From CAVRTM01 sp963724015 (GTDB lineage: Bacteria > Actinomycetota > Actinomycetes > Actinomycetales > Dermatophilaceae), in contig CAVRTM010000006.1 in the NCBI GenBank assembly GCA_963724015.1, positions 135,736 through 199,735 on the forward strand: a DNA stretch of 64,000 nucleotides. Direction: 5' to 3'. The notes beneath the pieces are model-generated. The model did not search any database, had not been told where the DNA came from, and worked only from the letters and a program-made list of their open reading frames with translations. Below, in pieces: positions 25,972-35,771 of the stretch; position 1 is the first letter of the stretch, and the number at the start of each line of letters is the position of its first letter. Both the position numbers and the translations under genes were made by a program.

Positions 25972-27399
25972 TCAGCTGCCGGTGTAGTACGTGTCAGCCA
26001 CCTTGAGCGCCTCGTCGAGGACCGCGAGACCCTCGCGGATCTCGTCCGCCGTGGTGGTGCACGGAGGAACGACGTGCATCCGGTTGAAGTGCGTGAACGG
26101 CCACAGCCCACGGCTCTTGCAGGCCGCCATCAGCTCGCCCATGGGCGCCGCCGCCGCACCGGCGGCGTTGAACGGCACCAGCGGCTCCCGCGTGGTGCGG
26201 TCGCGGACGAGCTCCAGGGCCCAGAAGACCCCCAGTCCGCGGACCTCCCCGATCGACGGGTGCCGCTCCGCGAGCTCGCGCAGGCCGGGCCCGATGACGT
26301 CGGTGCCGAGCTGGCGGGCGTGCTCGATGATGCCTTCCTCGCGGAAGATGTTGATCGAGGCAACGGCCGATGCGCACGCCAGCGGGTGACCGGAGTAGGT
26401 GAGGCCGCCCGGGTAGGGCCGCTCGGCGAACGTCGCCGCGATGGGGTCGGAGATGACGACGCCGCCGAGCGGGACGTAGCCGGAGTTGACCCCCTTGGCG
26501 AAGGTGATCAGGTCCGGCTTCACGCCCCAGTGGTCGACGGCGAACCACTCGCCGCACCGGCCGAAGCCGGCCATGACCTCATCGGCGATCATCACGATGC
26601 CCAGCTCGTCGCAGAGCGCGCGAACGCCGGCCAGGTAGCCCTCTGGCGGAACGAGGATCCCGTTGGTCCCGACCACGGTCTCCAGCACGATCGCGGCGAC
26701 CGTGTCGGCACCCTCGAACGTGATGACGTCCCGCAGGTGCGCCAGCGCCCGCTCGCACTCCTCCTGCTCGTTCGCGGCGTGGAAGGAGGAGCGGTACGGG
26801 TACGGGCCCCAGTAGCGCACGATGCCGGGCATCCCCGGCTCCGACGGCCACCGACGGGGGTCACCGGTCAGCGCGATGGCGCCGGCGGTGGCGCCGTGGT
26901 AGCTGCGGTAGGCGGCGAGGACCTTGTGCCGGCCGGTGTGCAGGCGGGCCATGCGGACGGCGTTCTCGTTGGCCTCGGCGCCGCCGTTGGTGAAGAACAC
27001 GGCATTGAGGTCGCCGGGCGCGATCTCGGCGATCAACCGCGCCGCCTCCGAGCGGGCGTCATTGGCGAAGCTCGGCGCGATGGTGCAGAGCTTGCCGGCC
27101 TGCTCCTGGATGGCCGCGACGAGCTTGGGGTGCTGGTAGCCGATGTTGACGTTGACGAGCTGGGAGGAGAAGTCGAGATAGCGGTGGTCCTCGAAGTCCC
27201 AGAAGTACGAGCCGGACGCGCGCGCGATCGGCAAGGGGTCGATCTTGGCCTGGGCCGACCAGGAGTGGAACACGTGCGCCCGGTCGTCGCGGCGGACGCG
27301 GGCCTCGAGCCCGCCGACGTTGCTGTCGGAGGACTCGAGGGTGGACCCGGTGGTGGAGCCCGTCGTGGAGTCGGAAGTGGTGGAGGTGGTGGAGGTCAC
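25972..27399 (-). CDS. Class III omega-amino-acid aminotransferase
   Basis: This PLP enzyme transfers an amino group from an omega-amino acid (for example beta-alanine) to pyruvate or a keto acid. The protein is intact at 475 residues. It has YLDFSSQLVNVNIGYQHPK, VFFTNGGAEANENAVRMAR, the Asp that holds the PLP ring nitrogen in GIVMIADEVMAGFGR, and the catalytic Lys in PDLITFAKGVNSGYVPLG. A Ser/Thr-rich N-terminal 25 residues is unusual and may be dispensable. The GTG start at 27399 follows the mmsA stop closely. Coupling with the semialdehyde dehydrogenase and the divergent MocR-type regulator points to beta-alanine or related amino acid breakdown to an acyl-CoA. Confidence 0.88.
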   Translation of the reverse strand: MTSTTSTTSDSTTGSTTGSTLESSDSNVGGLEARVRRDDRAHVFHSWSAQAKIDPLPIARASGSYFWDFEDHRYLDFSSQLVNVNIGYQHPKLVAAIQEQAGKLCTIAPSFANDARSEAARLIAEIAPGDLNAVFFTNGGAEANENAVRMARLHTGRHKVLAAYRSYHGATAGAIALTGDPRRWPSEPGMPGIVRYWGPYPYRSSFHAANEQEECERALAHLRDVITFEGADTVAAIVLETVVGTNGILVPPEGYLAGVRALCDELGIVMIADEVMAGFGRCGEWFAVDHWGVKPDLITFAKGVNSGYVPLGGVVISDPIAATFAERPYPGGLTYSGHPLACASAVASINIFREEGIIEHARQLGTDVIGPGLRELAERHPSIGEVRGLGVFWALELVRDRTTREPLVPFNAAGAAAAPMGELMAACKSRGLWPFTHFNRMHVVPPCTTTADEIREGLAVLDEALKVADTYYTGS

Positions 27400-27410
27400 G
27401 GAGGCAGGTC

Positions 27411-28901
27411 CTATCGGGTGCGGGGGAAGCCGAGGTCGACGCTGGAGGTTGCCGGGTCGGGCCACCTCGAGGTCACCACCTTGCCCCGCGTGTAGAAGTT
27501 GATGCCCTCCGGCCCGTACATGTGCGTGTCGCCGAACAGCGACGCCTTCCACCCGCCGAAGGAGTAGTAGGCCACCGGCACGGGGATCGGCACGTTGACG
27601 CCGACCATGCCCACCTCGACGTCGAACTGGAACTGGCGAGCCGCACCGCCGTCGCGGGTGAAGATCGCGGTGCCGTTGGCGTAGGGGTTGTCGTTGATGA
27701 TCGCGAGGCCCTGCTCGTAGGTGTCCGCGCGCACGACGCACAGCACCGGCCCGAAGATCTCGTCGGTGTAGACCGTCATCGACGGCGCCACGTGGTCCAG
27801 CAGCGTCGTCCCGAGGAAGAAGCCGTCGGCCGGCACGTCCGCCGTACGGCCGTCGACGACCACCGTCGCGCCCTGCTCGGCACCGGCGTCGATGTAGCCG
27901 CGCACCTTGTCCCGGTGCTCGGCGGTGATCAGCGGGCCCATGTCCGTGTCCGGCTCGGCACCGTCGCCGATGCGCAGCTTGGGCAGCCTGGCGGCGACGG
28001 CGTCGACCAGCCGGTCGCCCACGTCCCCCACCGCGACGGCCACCGACAGGGCCATGCACCGCTCACCCGCCGCGCCGTACGCCGCAGAGACCACCGCGTC
28101 CGCGGCCATGTCCACGTCGGCGTCCGGCAGCACCAGGGCGTGGTTCTTCGCTCCGCCGAGGGCCTGCACGCGCTTGCCGTTCGCCGTACCGGTCTCGTAG
28201 ATGTAGCGCGCGATCGGCGTGGACCCCACGAAGCTGATGGCGGCGACGTCGGGGTGCTCGAGCAGCGCGTCGACGGCCTCCTTGTCGCCCTGGACCACGG
28301 TGAAGACCCCGTCGGGCAGGCCCGCGTCCTTCCACATCTGCGCGATGAACAGCGCGGCGGAGGGGTCCTTCTCGCTCGGCTTGAGCACGAACGCGTTGCC
28401 GCAGGCGATGGCGTTGGCGCACATCCACAGGGGCACCATGGCGGGGAAGTTGAACGGGGTGATGCCGGCGACGACGCCGAGCGGCTGGCGGATCGAGTAG
28501 ACGTCGACGCCGGTGGCGGCCTGCTCGGAGAAGCCGCCCTTGAGCAGCTGCGGGACTCCGGCGGCGAACTCGACGTTCTCCAGGCCGCGGGCGATCTCGC
28601 CCGCGGCGTCACTGAGGACCTTGCCGTGCTCGGCGGTGATGATCGCGGCCAGCTCGTCGGTGCGGGAGTGCAGCAGCTCACGGAAGGCGAACAGCACGGC
28701 GGACCGGCGCGAGAGTGAGGACGAGCGCCACTCCTTCGCCGCTTCCCTGGCCGTGGCGATCGCGGCGCCGACCTCCTCGGTGCTGGCCAGGTCGACCCGG
28801 GCGGTCTCCTGCCCGGTGGCGGGGTTGTGGACGGGGGACGTGCGGCCTGATGTGCCCGGCAGGAGGCGTCCGTCGACCCAGTGCGAGATGCGAGAGCTCA
28901 T
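27411..28901 (-). CDS. mmsA: CoA-acylating (methyl)malonate-semialdehyde dehydrogenase
   Basis: The enzyme oxidises malonate- or methylmalonate-semialdehyde with NAD and CoA to acetyl- or propionyl-CoA. The intact 496-residue protein has the NAD-binding GITPFNFPAMVPLWM, ALGGAKNHALVLPDAD, and the catalytic Cys in AAYGAAGERCMALSVAVAVG (the GERCMA form is typical of MmsA). EIFGPVLCVVRADTYEQ is also present. It is the first gene of the operon with the aminotransferase. The ATG is 6 nt from the -10 (TAATGT) of a divergent promoter, so translation should be leaderless. Confidence 0.93.
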   Translation of the reverse strand: MSSRISHWVDGRLLPGTSGRTSPVHNPATGQETARVDLASTEEVGAAIATAREAAKEWRSSSLSRRSAVLFAFRELLHSRTDELAAIITAEHGKVLSDAAGEIARGLENVEFAAGVPQLLKGGFSEQAATGVDVYSIRQPLGVVAGITPFNFPAMVPLWMCANAIACGNAFVLKPSEKDPSAALFIAQMWKDAGLPDGVFTVVQGDKEAVDALLEHPDVAAISFVGSTPIARYIYETGTANGKRVQALGGAKNHALVLPDADVDMAADAVVSAAYGAAGERCMALSVAVAVGDVGDRLVDAVAARLPKLRIGDGAEPDTDMGPLITAEHRDKVRGYIDAGAEQGATVVVDGRTADVPADGFFLGTTLLDHVAPSMTVYTDEIFGPVLCVVRADTYEQGLAIINDNPYANGTAIFTRDGGAARQFQFDVEVGMVGVNVPIPVPVAYYSFGGWKASLFGDTHMYGPEGINFYTRGKVVTSRWPDPATSSVDLGFPRTR

Positions 28902-28961
28902 GCAGCCACATTACGTGCCGGACATTGCTGGAACAATGGCGTTTTTGCTACGTTACAAAAC
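28902..28961. promoter_or_regulatory. Divergent leaderless promoters with central inverted repeat
   Basis: Minus strand for mmsA: -35 TTGTTC (28931-28936), 17-bp spacer, -10 TAATGT (28908-28913), start 6 nt further. Plus strand for the MocR gene: -35 TTGCTG (28925-28930), 18-bp spacer, -10 TACGTT (28949-28954), ATG 7 nt further. The two -35 boxes overlap an inverted repeat CATTG-N6-CAATG (28923-28938), a likely regulator site. All 60 bp are accounted for. Confidence 0.7.
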
Positions 28962-30312
28962 ATGGACGAGCAGCTTCGGGCCCTGCGCACCCATCTCAGC
29001 GAGCCCGGCGCCAAGGGCGTGGCCCGCGCCGTCAGCCGTGCTGTCCGTGACGGCACGCTTCGTCCCGGCACCCGGCTGCCGCCCATCCGCTCGGTCGCCG
29101 CCGCGCTCGACCTGTCCCCCACCACCGTCAGCGCCGGCTGGGCGCTCCTCGCCCGGTCCGGCACGATCCGGACCGACGGTCGTCGCGGCACGACCGTGGC
29201 CGAGACGACCGGCCAGGCACCCGGCCGCTACCGCCGCGCGCTGGAGCGTCAGGCGGACTTCGACCTCGACCTGTCCACCGGCGTCCCCGACGGCGACCTG
29301 CTGCCGAGCCTGGAGCACGCGCTCGAACGGCTGACGACCGCCGGCACGCCACGTGGCTACCTCGACGAGCCGGTGCTGCCGGAGCTGATGCGCCTGCTGC
29401 GCGCCGACTGGCCGTACGACGCCGAGGAGCTCACCGTCGTGGACGGCGCGATGGACGCGCTCGACCTCGTCGCGCGCTCGATCGTGCGGTTCGGCGACCG
29501 CGTGGTGGTCGAGCACCCCTGCTTCCCACCGCTGCTGGACCTGCTGGAGTCCGTCGGCGCGGAGGTGGTCGGCGTACCGATGGACGACGAGGGCCCGCTC
29601 CCTGGCGCCCTGTCGGCGGCCATCGCCTCCCCGACCGCCGCGGTCTTCCTCCAGCCCCGCGCGCAGAACCCCACCGGGATCTCGCTGACGACGTCGCGCG
29701 CCGCCGAGCTCGCGGCCGTGCTGGCGACCACGGGCGTCCCGGTGGTCGAGGACGACTCGGCCGGCGCCATCTCCACCGCGTCCGACCTGAGCCTCGGTCG
29801 CTGGATCCCGCAGCAGACGGTGCACGTGCGCAGCTACTCCAAGTCGCACGGCCCCGACCTCCGCCTGGCGGCCCTCGGCGGTCCCACCGCCCTGCTGCAG
29901 GACGCCCTCGCGCGGCGGCAGCTCGGCCAGGGCTGGAGCAGCCGGCTGCTGCAGCGGATCCTGGTCGGCCTGCTGACCGACGCCGAGGCCGTGGCGCACG
30001 TCGGGCGCGCGCGGCGACGAGTACGCCCGCCGCCGCCGCGCCCTGGTCGCGGCCCTGGGCGACCACGGCGTCGACGTGGGCGGCTCGGACGGGCTCAACA
30101 TCTGGGTGCCGGTGCACGACGAGACCGCGGCCATCGTGCGGCTGGCCAGCCAGGGCATCGGCGTGACGCCCGGGGCGCCCTTCGACGTGGTCCCCGGCGG
30201 AGGGGGCCACATCCGGGTCACCTCGGGGCTCGTCGCCGAGGACCACGAGGAGCTCGCCGCCACCCTGGCCGCCGCCGCCCGCACCAGCGGCTGGGGCGAA
30301 CGGGCCCGCTGA
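28962..30312 (+). CDS. MocR/GabR-type regulator, GntR helix-turn-helix fused to aminotransferase domain (one frameshift)
   Basis: Proteins of this type bind an amino compound through PLP in a catalytically unused aminotransferase domain and control a neighbouring catabolic operon. The N-terminal winged helix is PGTRLPPIRSVAAALDLSPT followed by TVSAGWALLARSG. The aminotransferase domain shows LQPRAQNPTGISLTTSRAAE, VPVVEDDSAGAIST, and VHVRSYSKSHGPDLRLAALG, where SYSKSHGP carries the PLP lysine. One extra G at about 30014 shifts the last 90 residues; repair gives VGRARDEYARRRRALVAALG. The divergent promoter with mmsA indicates it controls that operon and itself. Confidence 0.88.
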
Positions 30313-30326
30313 CCACCACCACCGCA

Positions 30327-30344
30327 GCGCCGCCTCAGCGGCGC
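30327..30344. terminator. Hairpin terminator between convergent genes
   Basis: A perfect 7-bp stem GCGCCGC with loop CTCA lies 15 bp after the MocR gene stop. The rest of the 127-bp gap holds three CCGGTCAGC copies and no gene. Confidence 0.5.
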
Positions 30345-30439
30345 AAGAGGCCCCCGAGCGAGCGCAGCCGGTCAGCACACCCGGTCAGCGCAGCCCGCCA
30401 GCGAACAGGTTCAAGGGCAGGCCGATCCGGGCAGGCCGG

Positions 30440-31129
30440 TCAGCGCAGGAGGCGCAGCAGGTCCGCGGGCTTGACGCCGACGAGCCCGTCGATCTGCACG
30501 GCGCCCACGGTGTGCGGCACCGGGACGGCGTGCGGCACCGCGATCGTCGGCACGCCGGCCGCCACGGCCGACGCCACGCCCGGGGGCGAGTCCTCGATCG
30601 CCACGCACCGGTGCAGCTCGACCCCCAGGGCGCGCACAGCCGCACGGTAGGGCTCGGGGTGCGGCTTGCCGTGCGTCACCTCGTCCCCGGTGATCACTGC
30701 GGCGAAGGTGCCGGCGGGCAGGGAGCCGACGAAGACGTCGGCCAGCGACCGCCAGGACATGGTCACCAGGGCGCATGGCACACCGGCCTCGCCGAGCGCC
30801 TCGAGCAGCTCCCACGCGCCAGGGCGCCACGGCACGTGCTCGCTCACCCGGCGGACGACGCCCGCGAGCAGCTCGTTGACCACCTCGACCGGCGTGAGGG
30901 GGACCGGGGCGTGGTCGAGGATGTACTGCGCCGAGACCATCAGGTCGTTGCCGACGAGCTGGTAGGCGTGCTCGTCGGTCCAGACCCCGCCGTGCAGCTC
31001 GACCAGAGCGCGCTCCTCGGCGATCCAGTACGGCTCGGTGTCGACCAGCGTGCCGTCCATGTCCCACAGGACCGCGGCCGGGTGGTCGCCGTCGAGGGTG
31101 TCGGCGGCGGTCGAGAATGGGAACCTCAC
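30440..31129 (-). CDS. HAD-superfamily phosphatase (beta-phosphoglucomutase/phosphatase-like)
   Basis: The 229-residue protein has all HAD motifs: VLWDMDGTLVDTEPYW (nucleophile and acid Asp), CALVTMSW (motif II Thr), the Lys in THGKPHPEPYR, and VAIEDSPPGVASA (motif IV). The cap insertion after motif I places it in subfamily IA, which includes phosphoglycolate phosphatases and pseudouridine or sugar phosphatases; the substrate cannot be read from sequence. The GTG start immediately abuts the repaired metH stop, so it is probably co-transcribed with metH. Confidence 0.88.
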   Translation of the reverse strand: MRFPFSTAADTLDGDHPAAVLWDMDGTLVDTEPYWIAEERALVELHGGVWTDEHAYQLVGNDLMVSAQYILDHAPVPLTPVEVVNELLAGVVRRVSEHVPWRPGAWELLEALGEAGVPCALVTMSWRSLADVFVGSLPAGTFAAVITGDEVTHGKPHPEPYRAAVRALGVELHRCVAIEDSPPGVASAVAAGVPTIAVPHAVPVPHTVGAVQIDGLVGVKPADLLRLLR

Positions 31130-34100
31130 TCATGTCGCGTTGAAGTACTTGGCCTCGGGGTGGTGGACCACCATGTGCGTCGGTCGACTGCTCGGGGTGC
31201 AGCTGCAGCTCCTCGGACAACGTCACGCCGATGCGCGAGGGGTCCAGCAGCTCCACCAGCACGGCGCGGTCCTCGAGGTCGGGGCAGGCCGGGTAGCCGA
31301 AGGAGTAGCGCGAACCGCGGTAGCCCTGCCGCAGGATCGCGTCCAGCGACTCGTCGTCGTCCGCGCCGAAGCCGAGCTCCTCGCGGACCCGGGCATGCCA
31401 CAGCTCGGCCAGCGCCTCGGTCAGCTGCACGGACAGGCCGTGCAGCTCGAGGTAGTCGCGGTAGGCGTTGGCCGCGAACAGCTCCGCGGTGGCCTCGGCA
31501 ACCTTGGCGCCCATCGTCACCAGGTGGAACGCGATGACGTCGGGCCGGCCGTCCTGCTCGTAGTCGGTCTTGCTGCGGAAGAAGTCGGCCAGGCAGAGCC
31601 GACGGTCGCGGCGCTGCCGCGGGAACGTCAACCGGGCCCGTTCCTGGCCCTTCTGCGGGCCGTCGTCGTGCAGCACGACGACGTCGTTGCCCTCGCTGTA
31701 GCAGGGGAAGTAGCCGTAGACCACGGCCGCCTCGAGGAGGTTCTCGGTCTTGATCCGGTCCAGCCACATCCGCAGCCGGGGGCGGCCCTCGGTCTCGACC
31801 AGCTCGTCGTACGACGGGCCGTCCCCGCGGGCGCCCTTCAGGCCCCACTGGCCGAGGAACGTCGCCCGCTCGTCGAGGTACGCCGCGTAGTCGGCCAGGG
31901 CGATGCCCTTGACGACGCGGGTCCCCCAGAACGGCGGCGTCGGGATGCTGTTGTCGGTGGCGACGTCCGAGCGGGTCGTGTCGGAGAGGGCGGCGTCGTC
32001 GATCTCGGTCGCCTTGGCCCGGACCCGTCGCTTGCGCAGCTCGGGCAGCGCGTCGCCGACGCTGAGCTCGGGGGTGGACCGGGCCTTGGCGACGGCGTCC
32101 ATGAGCCGCAGGCCCTCGAACGCGTCTCGGGCGTAGCGGACCTCTCCCTCGTAGACCTCGGCCAGGTCGTTCTCGACGTAGGCCCGCGTCAGCGCCGCAC
32201 CACCGAGCAGCACCGGCCAACGCGCAGACACGCCACGGGAGTTCAGCTCCTCGAGGTTCTCCTTCATGATGACCGTCGACTTGACCAGCAGCCCGCTCAT
32301 GCCGATCGCGTCGGCCTGGTGCTCGTCGGCGGCCCGGATGATCTCGGAGATCGGCTGCTTGATGCCGAGGTTGACCACGTCGTAGCCGTTGTTGGACAAG
32401 ATGATGTCGACGAGGTTCTTGCCGATGTCGTGCACGTCGCCCTTGACGGTGGCGAGCACGATCTTGGCCTTGGCCTCGCGGGCGCTCCCGTCGGCGTTGC
32501 CCTCGATGTGCGGCTCGAGGAAGGCGACGGCGACCTTCATCACCTCGGCGGACTGCAGCACGAACGGCAGCTGCATCTCCCCCTTGCCGAACAGCTCGCC
32601 GACCGTGCGCATCCCGTCGAGCAGGTGGTCGTTGATGATGTCCAGGGCGCTGTGGCCCTTGTCGAGCGCCGCCTGCAGGTCGGCCTCCAGGCCGTTGCGC
32701 TCGCCGTCGATGATCCGCTGGGCCAGGCGCTTCTCCAGCGGGAGCGCGGCCAGGGCGTCGGCGCGGGAGGCCTTCAGCGAGCCGGCGTCGACCCCCTCGA
32801 ACAGCTCGAGGAACCGCGACAGCGGGTCGTAGGTGACCTCGCTCTCCCCCGGTTCGCCGGCGAACCGGCGCCGGTCGTAGATGAGGTCCATCGCCACGTC
32901 CTGCTGCTCCTGCGGGATGCGGGCGACCGGGACGATCTTGGCGGCGTGCACGATCGCGGAGTCCAGCCCGGCCTTGACGCACTCGTGCAGGAACACCGAG
33001 TTGAGCACCTGCCGCGCGGCCGGCTTCAGGCCGAAGGAGATGTTGGACAGGCCCAGCGTGGTCTGCACCTCGGGGTAGCGGCGCTTGAGCTCCCGGATGC
33101 CCTCGATGGTCTCCAGGCCGTCGCGGCGGCTCTCCTCCTGCCCGGTGCCGAGGGTGAACGTCAGCGTGTCGACCAGGATGTCCTGGACCTGCATCCCCCA
33201 CTCCCCGGTCAGGGCGTCGATCAGCCGGGAGGCGACCGCGACCTTGTGGTCACGGGTGCGGGCCTGACCGGACTCGTCGATGGTGAGGGCGATGACGGCG
33301 GCGCCGTGCTCGCGGACGACCTTCATGATGCGGGTGAACCGCGAGTCGGGCCCGTCGCCGTCCTCGTAGTTGACCGAGTTGATCACGGCCCGGCCGCCGA
33401 GCAGCTCGAGGCCGGCCTCGATCACCGGCGGCTCGGTCGAGTCCAGCACCAGCGGCAAGGTGCTGGACGTGGCGAACCGGCCGACCACCTGACGCATGTC
33501 CTCGGCGCCGTCGCGGCCGACGTAGTCGACGCAGACGTCGAGCAGGTGCGCGCCGTCACGGGTCTGGTCACGGGCGATCTCGACGCAGTCGTCCCAACGG
33601 GACTCGAGCATCGCCTCACGAAAACCCTTGGAGCCGTTGGCATTGGTGCGCTCACCGATGGACAGGACCGAGGCGTCCTGGCGGAACGGCACGGCGGAGT
33701 AGAGCGACGCGACGCCGTGCTCGGGGCGCGGACGCCGAGGCTGGACCTGCTGGCCACCGACGGCCTGGACGACCGCGGCGAGGTGGGCGGGCGTCGTACC
33801 GCAGCAGCCGCCGACCAGCGACAGGCCGAACTCCTTGACGAACTGGGTGTGCGCGGCGGCGAGCTCCTCGGCCGTGAGGGGGTACGCCGCGCCCTCCTTG
33901 GTGAGCATCGGCAGGCCGGCGTTGGGCATGCACGTGACGGCAACGCGGGCGTGGCGCGAGAGGTGGCGCAGGTGCTCGCTCATCTCGGTCGGGCCCGTGG
34001 CGCAGTTGAGCCCGATCGCGTCGATGCCCAGCGGCTCCAGCGCCGTGAGGGCCGCACCGATCTCCGAGCCCATGAGCATCGTGCCCGTGGTCTCGACCGT

Positions 34101-34679
34101 CACCTGGACCATGACCGGGAGGTTCTCGCCGGCGTCGGCCAGCGCACGCCGCGCGCCGATGACGGCGGCCTTGGCCTGCAGCAGGTCCTGCGAGGTCTCG
34201 ATGAGGATGGCGTCCACCCCGCCGTCGACCATGCCGCGGGCCTGTTCGGCGTACGCGTCGCGCAGCAGGGCGAACGGCGCGTGCCCCAGCGAGGGGAGCT
34301 TGGTGCCCGGACCGACCGAACCGATGACGAACCGCGGCTGCTCGGGCGTGGACCACGCCGCGGCGGACTCCGCCGCGATGCGGGCGCCCGCGTGGGCCAG
34401 CTCGTAGATCCGGTCCGAGATGTCGTACTCGCCGAGGTTGGCGTAGTTGGCGCCGAAGGTGTTGGTCTCGACGCAGTCGACGCCCACCTCGAAGTACGCG
34501 TCGTGGACGCCGCGGACGATGTCCGGCCGGGTGATGTTGAGGATCTCGTTACAGCCCTCGTGCCCCTGGAAGTCGTCCATCGAGGGGTCGGCCGCCTGGA
34601 GCATCGTGCCCATCGCGCCGTCGGCGACGAGGACACGCTCGGCGAGCGCGGTGCGGAAGAGGTCGGAGCGGCTGCTCAA
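31130..34679 (-). CDS. metH: Cobalamin-dependent methionine synthase MetH (one frameshift near the C-terminus)
   Basis: MetH transfers a methyl group from methyl-tetrahydrofolate through cobalamin to homocysteine. Domains in order: homocysteine binding (VLVADGAMGTMLQAADPSMD, zinc ligands in GLNCATGP and VGGCCGTTPAHLAAVVQA), folate binding (LSIGERTNANGSKGFREAML), the cobalamin cap, the B12 domain with VKGDVHDIGKNLVDIILSNN (DxHxxG) and DAIGMSGLLVKSTV, and the activation domain (ARVREELGFGADDDESLD, YRGSRYSFGYPACPDLEDRA). One extra C near 31176 displaces the last 16 residues; repair ends HPEAKYFNAT at 31130. I use the TTG at 34679 as start; no ATG precedes the conserved region. No cobalamin riboswitch is evident in the 140 bp upstream. 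Confidence 0.93.
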
Positions 34680-34820
34680 TGTGGTGGACCTTCGCGTCGG
34701 GGGATCGGCCCTGAGTCTATCGGCGGGGTGGATGGCGGCCCGACCGGGATTCCGTAGTCTGGTCACCCGGGCCGCGGCACCGTCGCCGCGGGCACCCCCG
34801 CCACGACGCACCAGGAGGCA

Positions 34821-35675
34821 GTGTTGATCGAGCTCGAGGACGTGCGGGAGCTGCGCGACCCGATCATGATCGCCGCCTTCGAGGGGTGGAACGACGCCGG
34901 CGAGTCCGCGACATCCGCCATCGAGCACCTGTCGGACGTCTGGGGCGCCGAGCCGATCGCCGCGCTCGACCCTGAGGACTACTACGACTTCCAGGTCAAC
35001 CGGCCGCGGGTGGTCGCCGACGACGGCCGCCGCCGGATCAGCTGGCCGACGACCCGGATCCTGCTGGCGACCTCCTCCGGCACCGACCGGGACGTGATCC
35101 TCGTGCAGGGCATCGAGCCGTCCACGCGCTGGCGGTCGTTCACCATCGAGCTGCTGGAGTTCGCCCAGTCCGTGGGCGTGTCGACGTTCGTCACGCTCGG
35201 CGCGCTGCTGGCGGACGTGCCGCACACCCGGCCGCTGCCGATCAACGCCACGTCCGAGCACGAGGACATGATCCACCGCTACGACCTCGAGGCGAGCAAG
35301 TACGAGGGGCCCACGGGCATCGTGGGCGTCCTGGCGGATGCCGCCGCCCAGGCCGACCTGCCCTCGCTGTCCTGCTGGGCCGCCGTGCCGCACTACGCCG
35401 GCGGCACGCCCTCCCCCAAGGCGACTCTCGGCCTGATCACCAAGCTCGAGGAGCTGCTGGACATCACCATCCCGCACGGCGAGCTGGCCGAGCAGGCGCG
35501 GGCGTGGGAGCACGGCGTCGACGAGCTGGCCGAGTCCGACGACGAGGTGGCGGAGTACGTCCAGAGCCTCGAGCAGGCGCAGGACACCGCCGACCTGCCC
35601 GAGGCCAGCGGTGACGCCATCGCGCGGGAGTTCGAGCGCTACCTGCGCCGGCGCGGCGACGAGCCCCCGGCCTGA
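34821..35675 (+). CDS. PAC2 family protein
   Basis: PAC2 proteins share the fold of a eukaryotic proteasome assembly chaperone; bacterial members are of unknown role but are nearly universal in actinobacteria with the Pup-proteasome. The intact 284-residue protein shows the conserved LRDPIMIAAFEGWNDAGESA, ILLATSSGTDRDVILVQGIE, VTLGALLADVPHTRP and YEGPTGIVGVLADAAAQADL. The C-terminal region is acidic. The GTG start has AGGAGG 5 nt upstream. It is divergent from metH and convergent with mshC. Whether it contacts PrcA/PrcB here is unknown. Confidence 0.9.
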   Translation: MLIELEDVRELRDPIMIAAFEGWNDAGESATSAIEHLSDVWGAEPIAALDPEDYYDFQVNRPRVVADDGRRRISWPTTRILLATSSGTDRDVILVQGIEPSTRWRSFTIELLEFAQSVGVSTFVTLGALLADVPHTRPLPINATSEHEDMIHRYDLEASKYEGPTGIVGVLADAAAQADLPSLSCWAAVPHYAGGTPSPKATLGLITKLEELLDITIPHGELAEQARAWEHGVDELAESDDEVAEYVQSLEQAQDTADLPEASGDAIAREFERYLRRRGDEPPA

Positions 35676-35771
35676 GGCCCCCGCCGACCAGCAGCCACCG
35701 CGGAGCACGTCCCGCAGGCAGGCACGACGCGCCGTCAGGCAGCGGACTGTCAGCCACGCCTGGCAGGAGCC

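Noticed and set aside
31038..34757. A 1239-codon open frame on the plus strand
   Set aside because: It is the antisense shadow of metH; its translation is Val/Leu/Gly/Arg-rich without any fold pattern, and metH motifs fill the minus strand.
34680..34820. Cobalamin or SAM riboswitch upstream of metH
   Set aside because: No B12-box or SAM-type core helices can be drawn in these 141 bp.
30411..35708. A 1765-codon minus-strand frame suggesting a MetH-HAD fusion
   Set aside because: It arises from one extra base near 31176; the true metH stop at 31130 is restored by its removal and the HAD protein has its own start.
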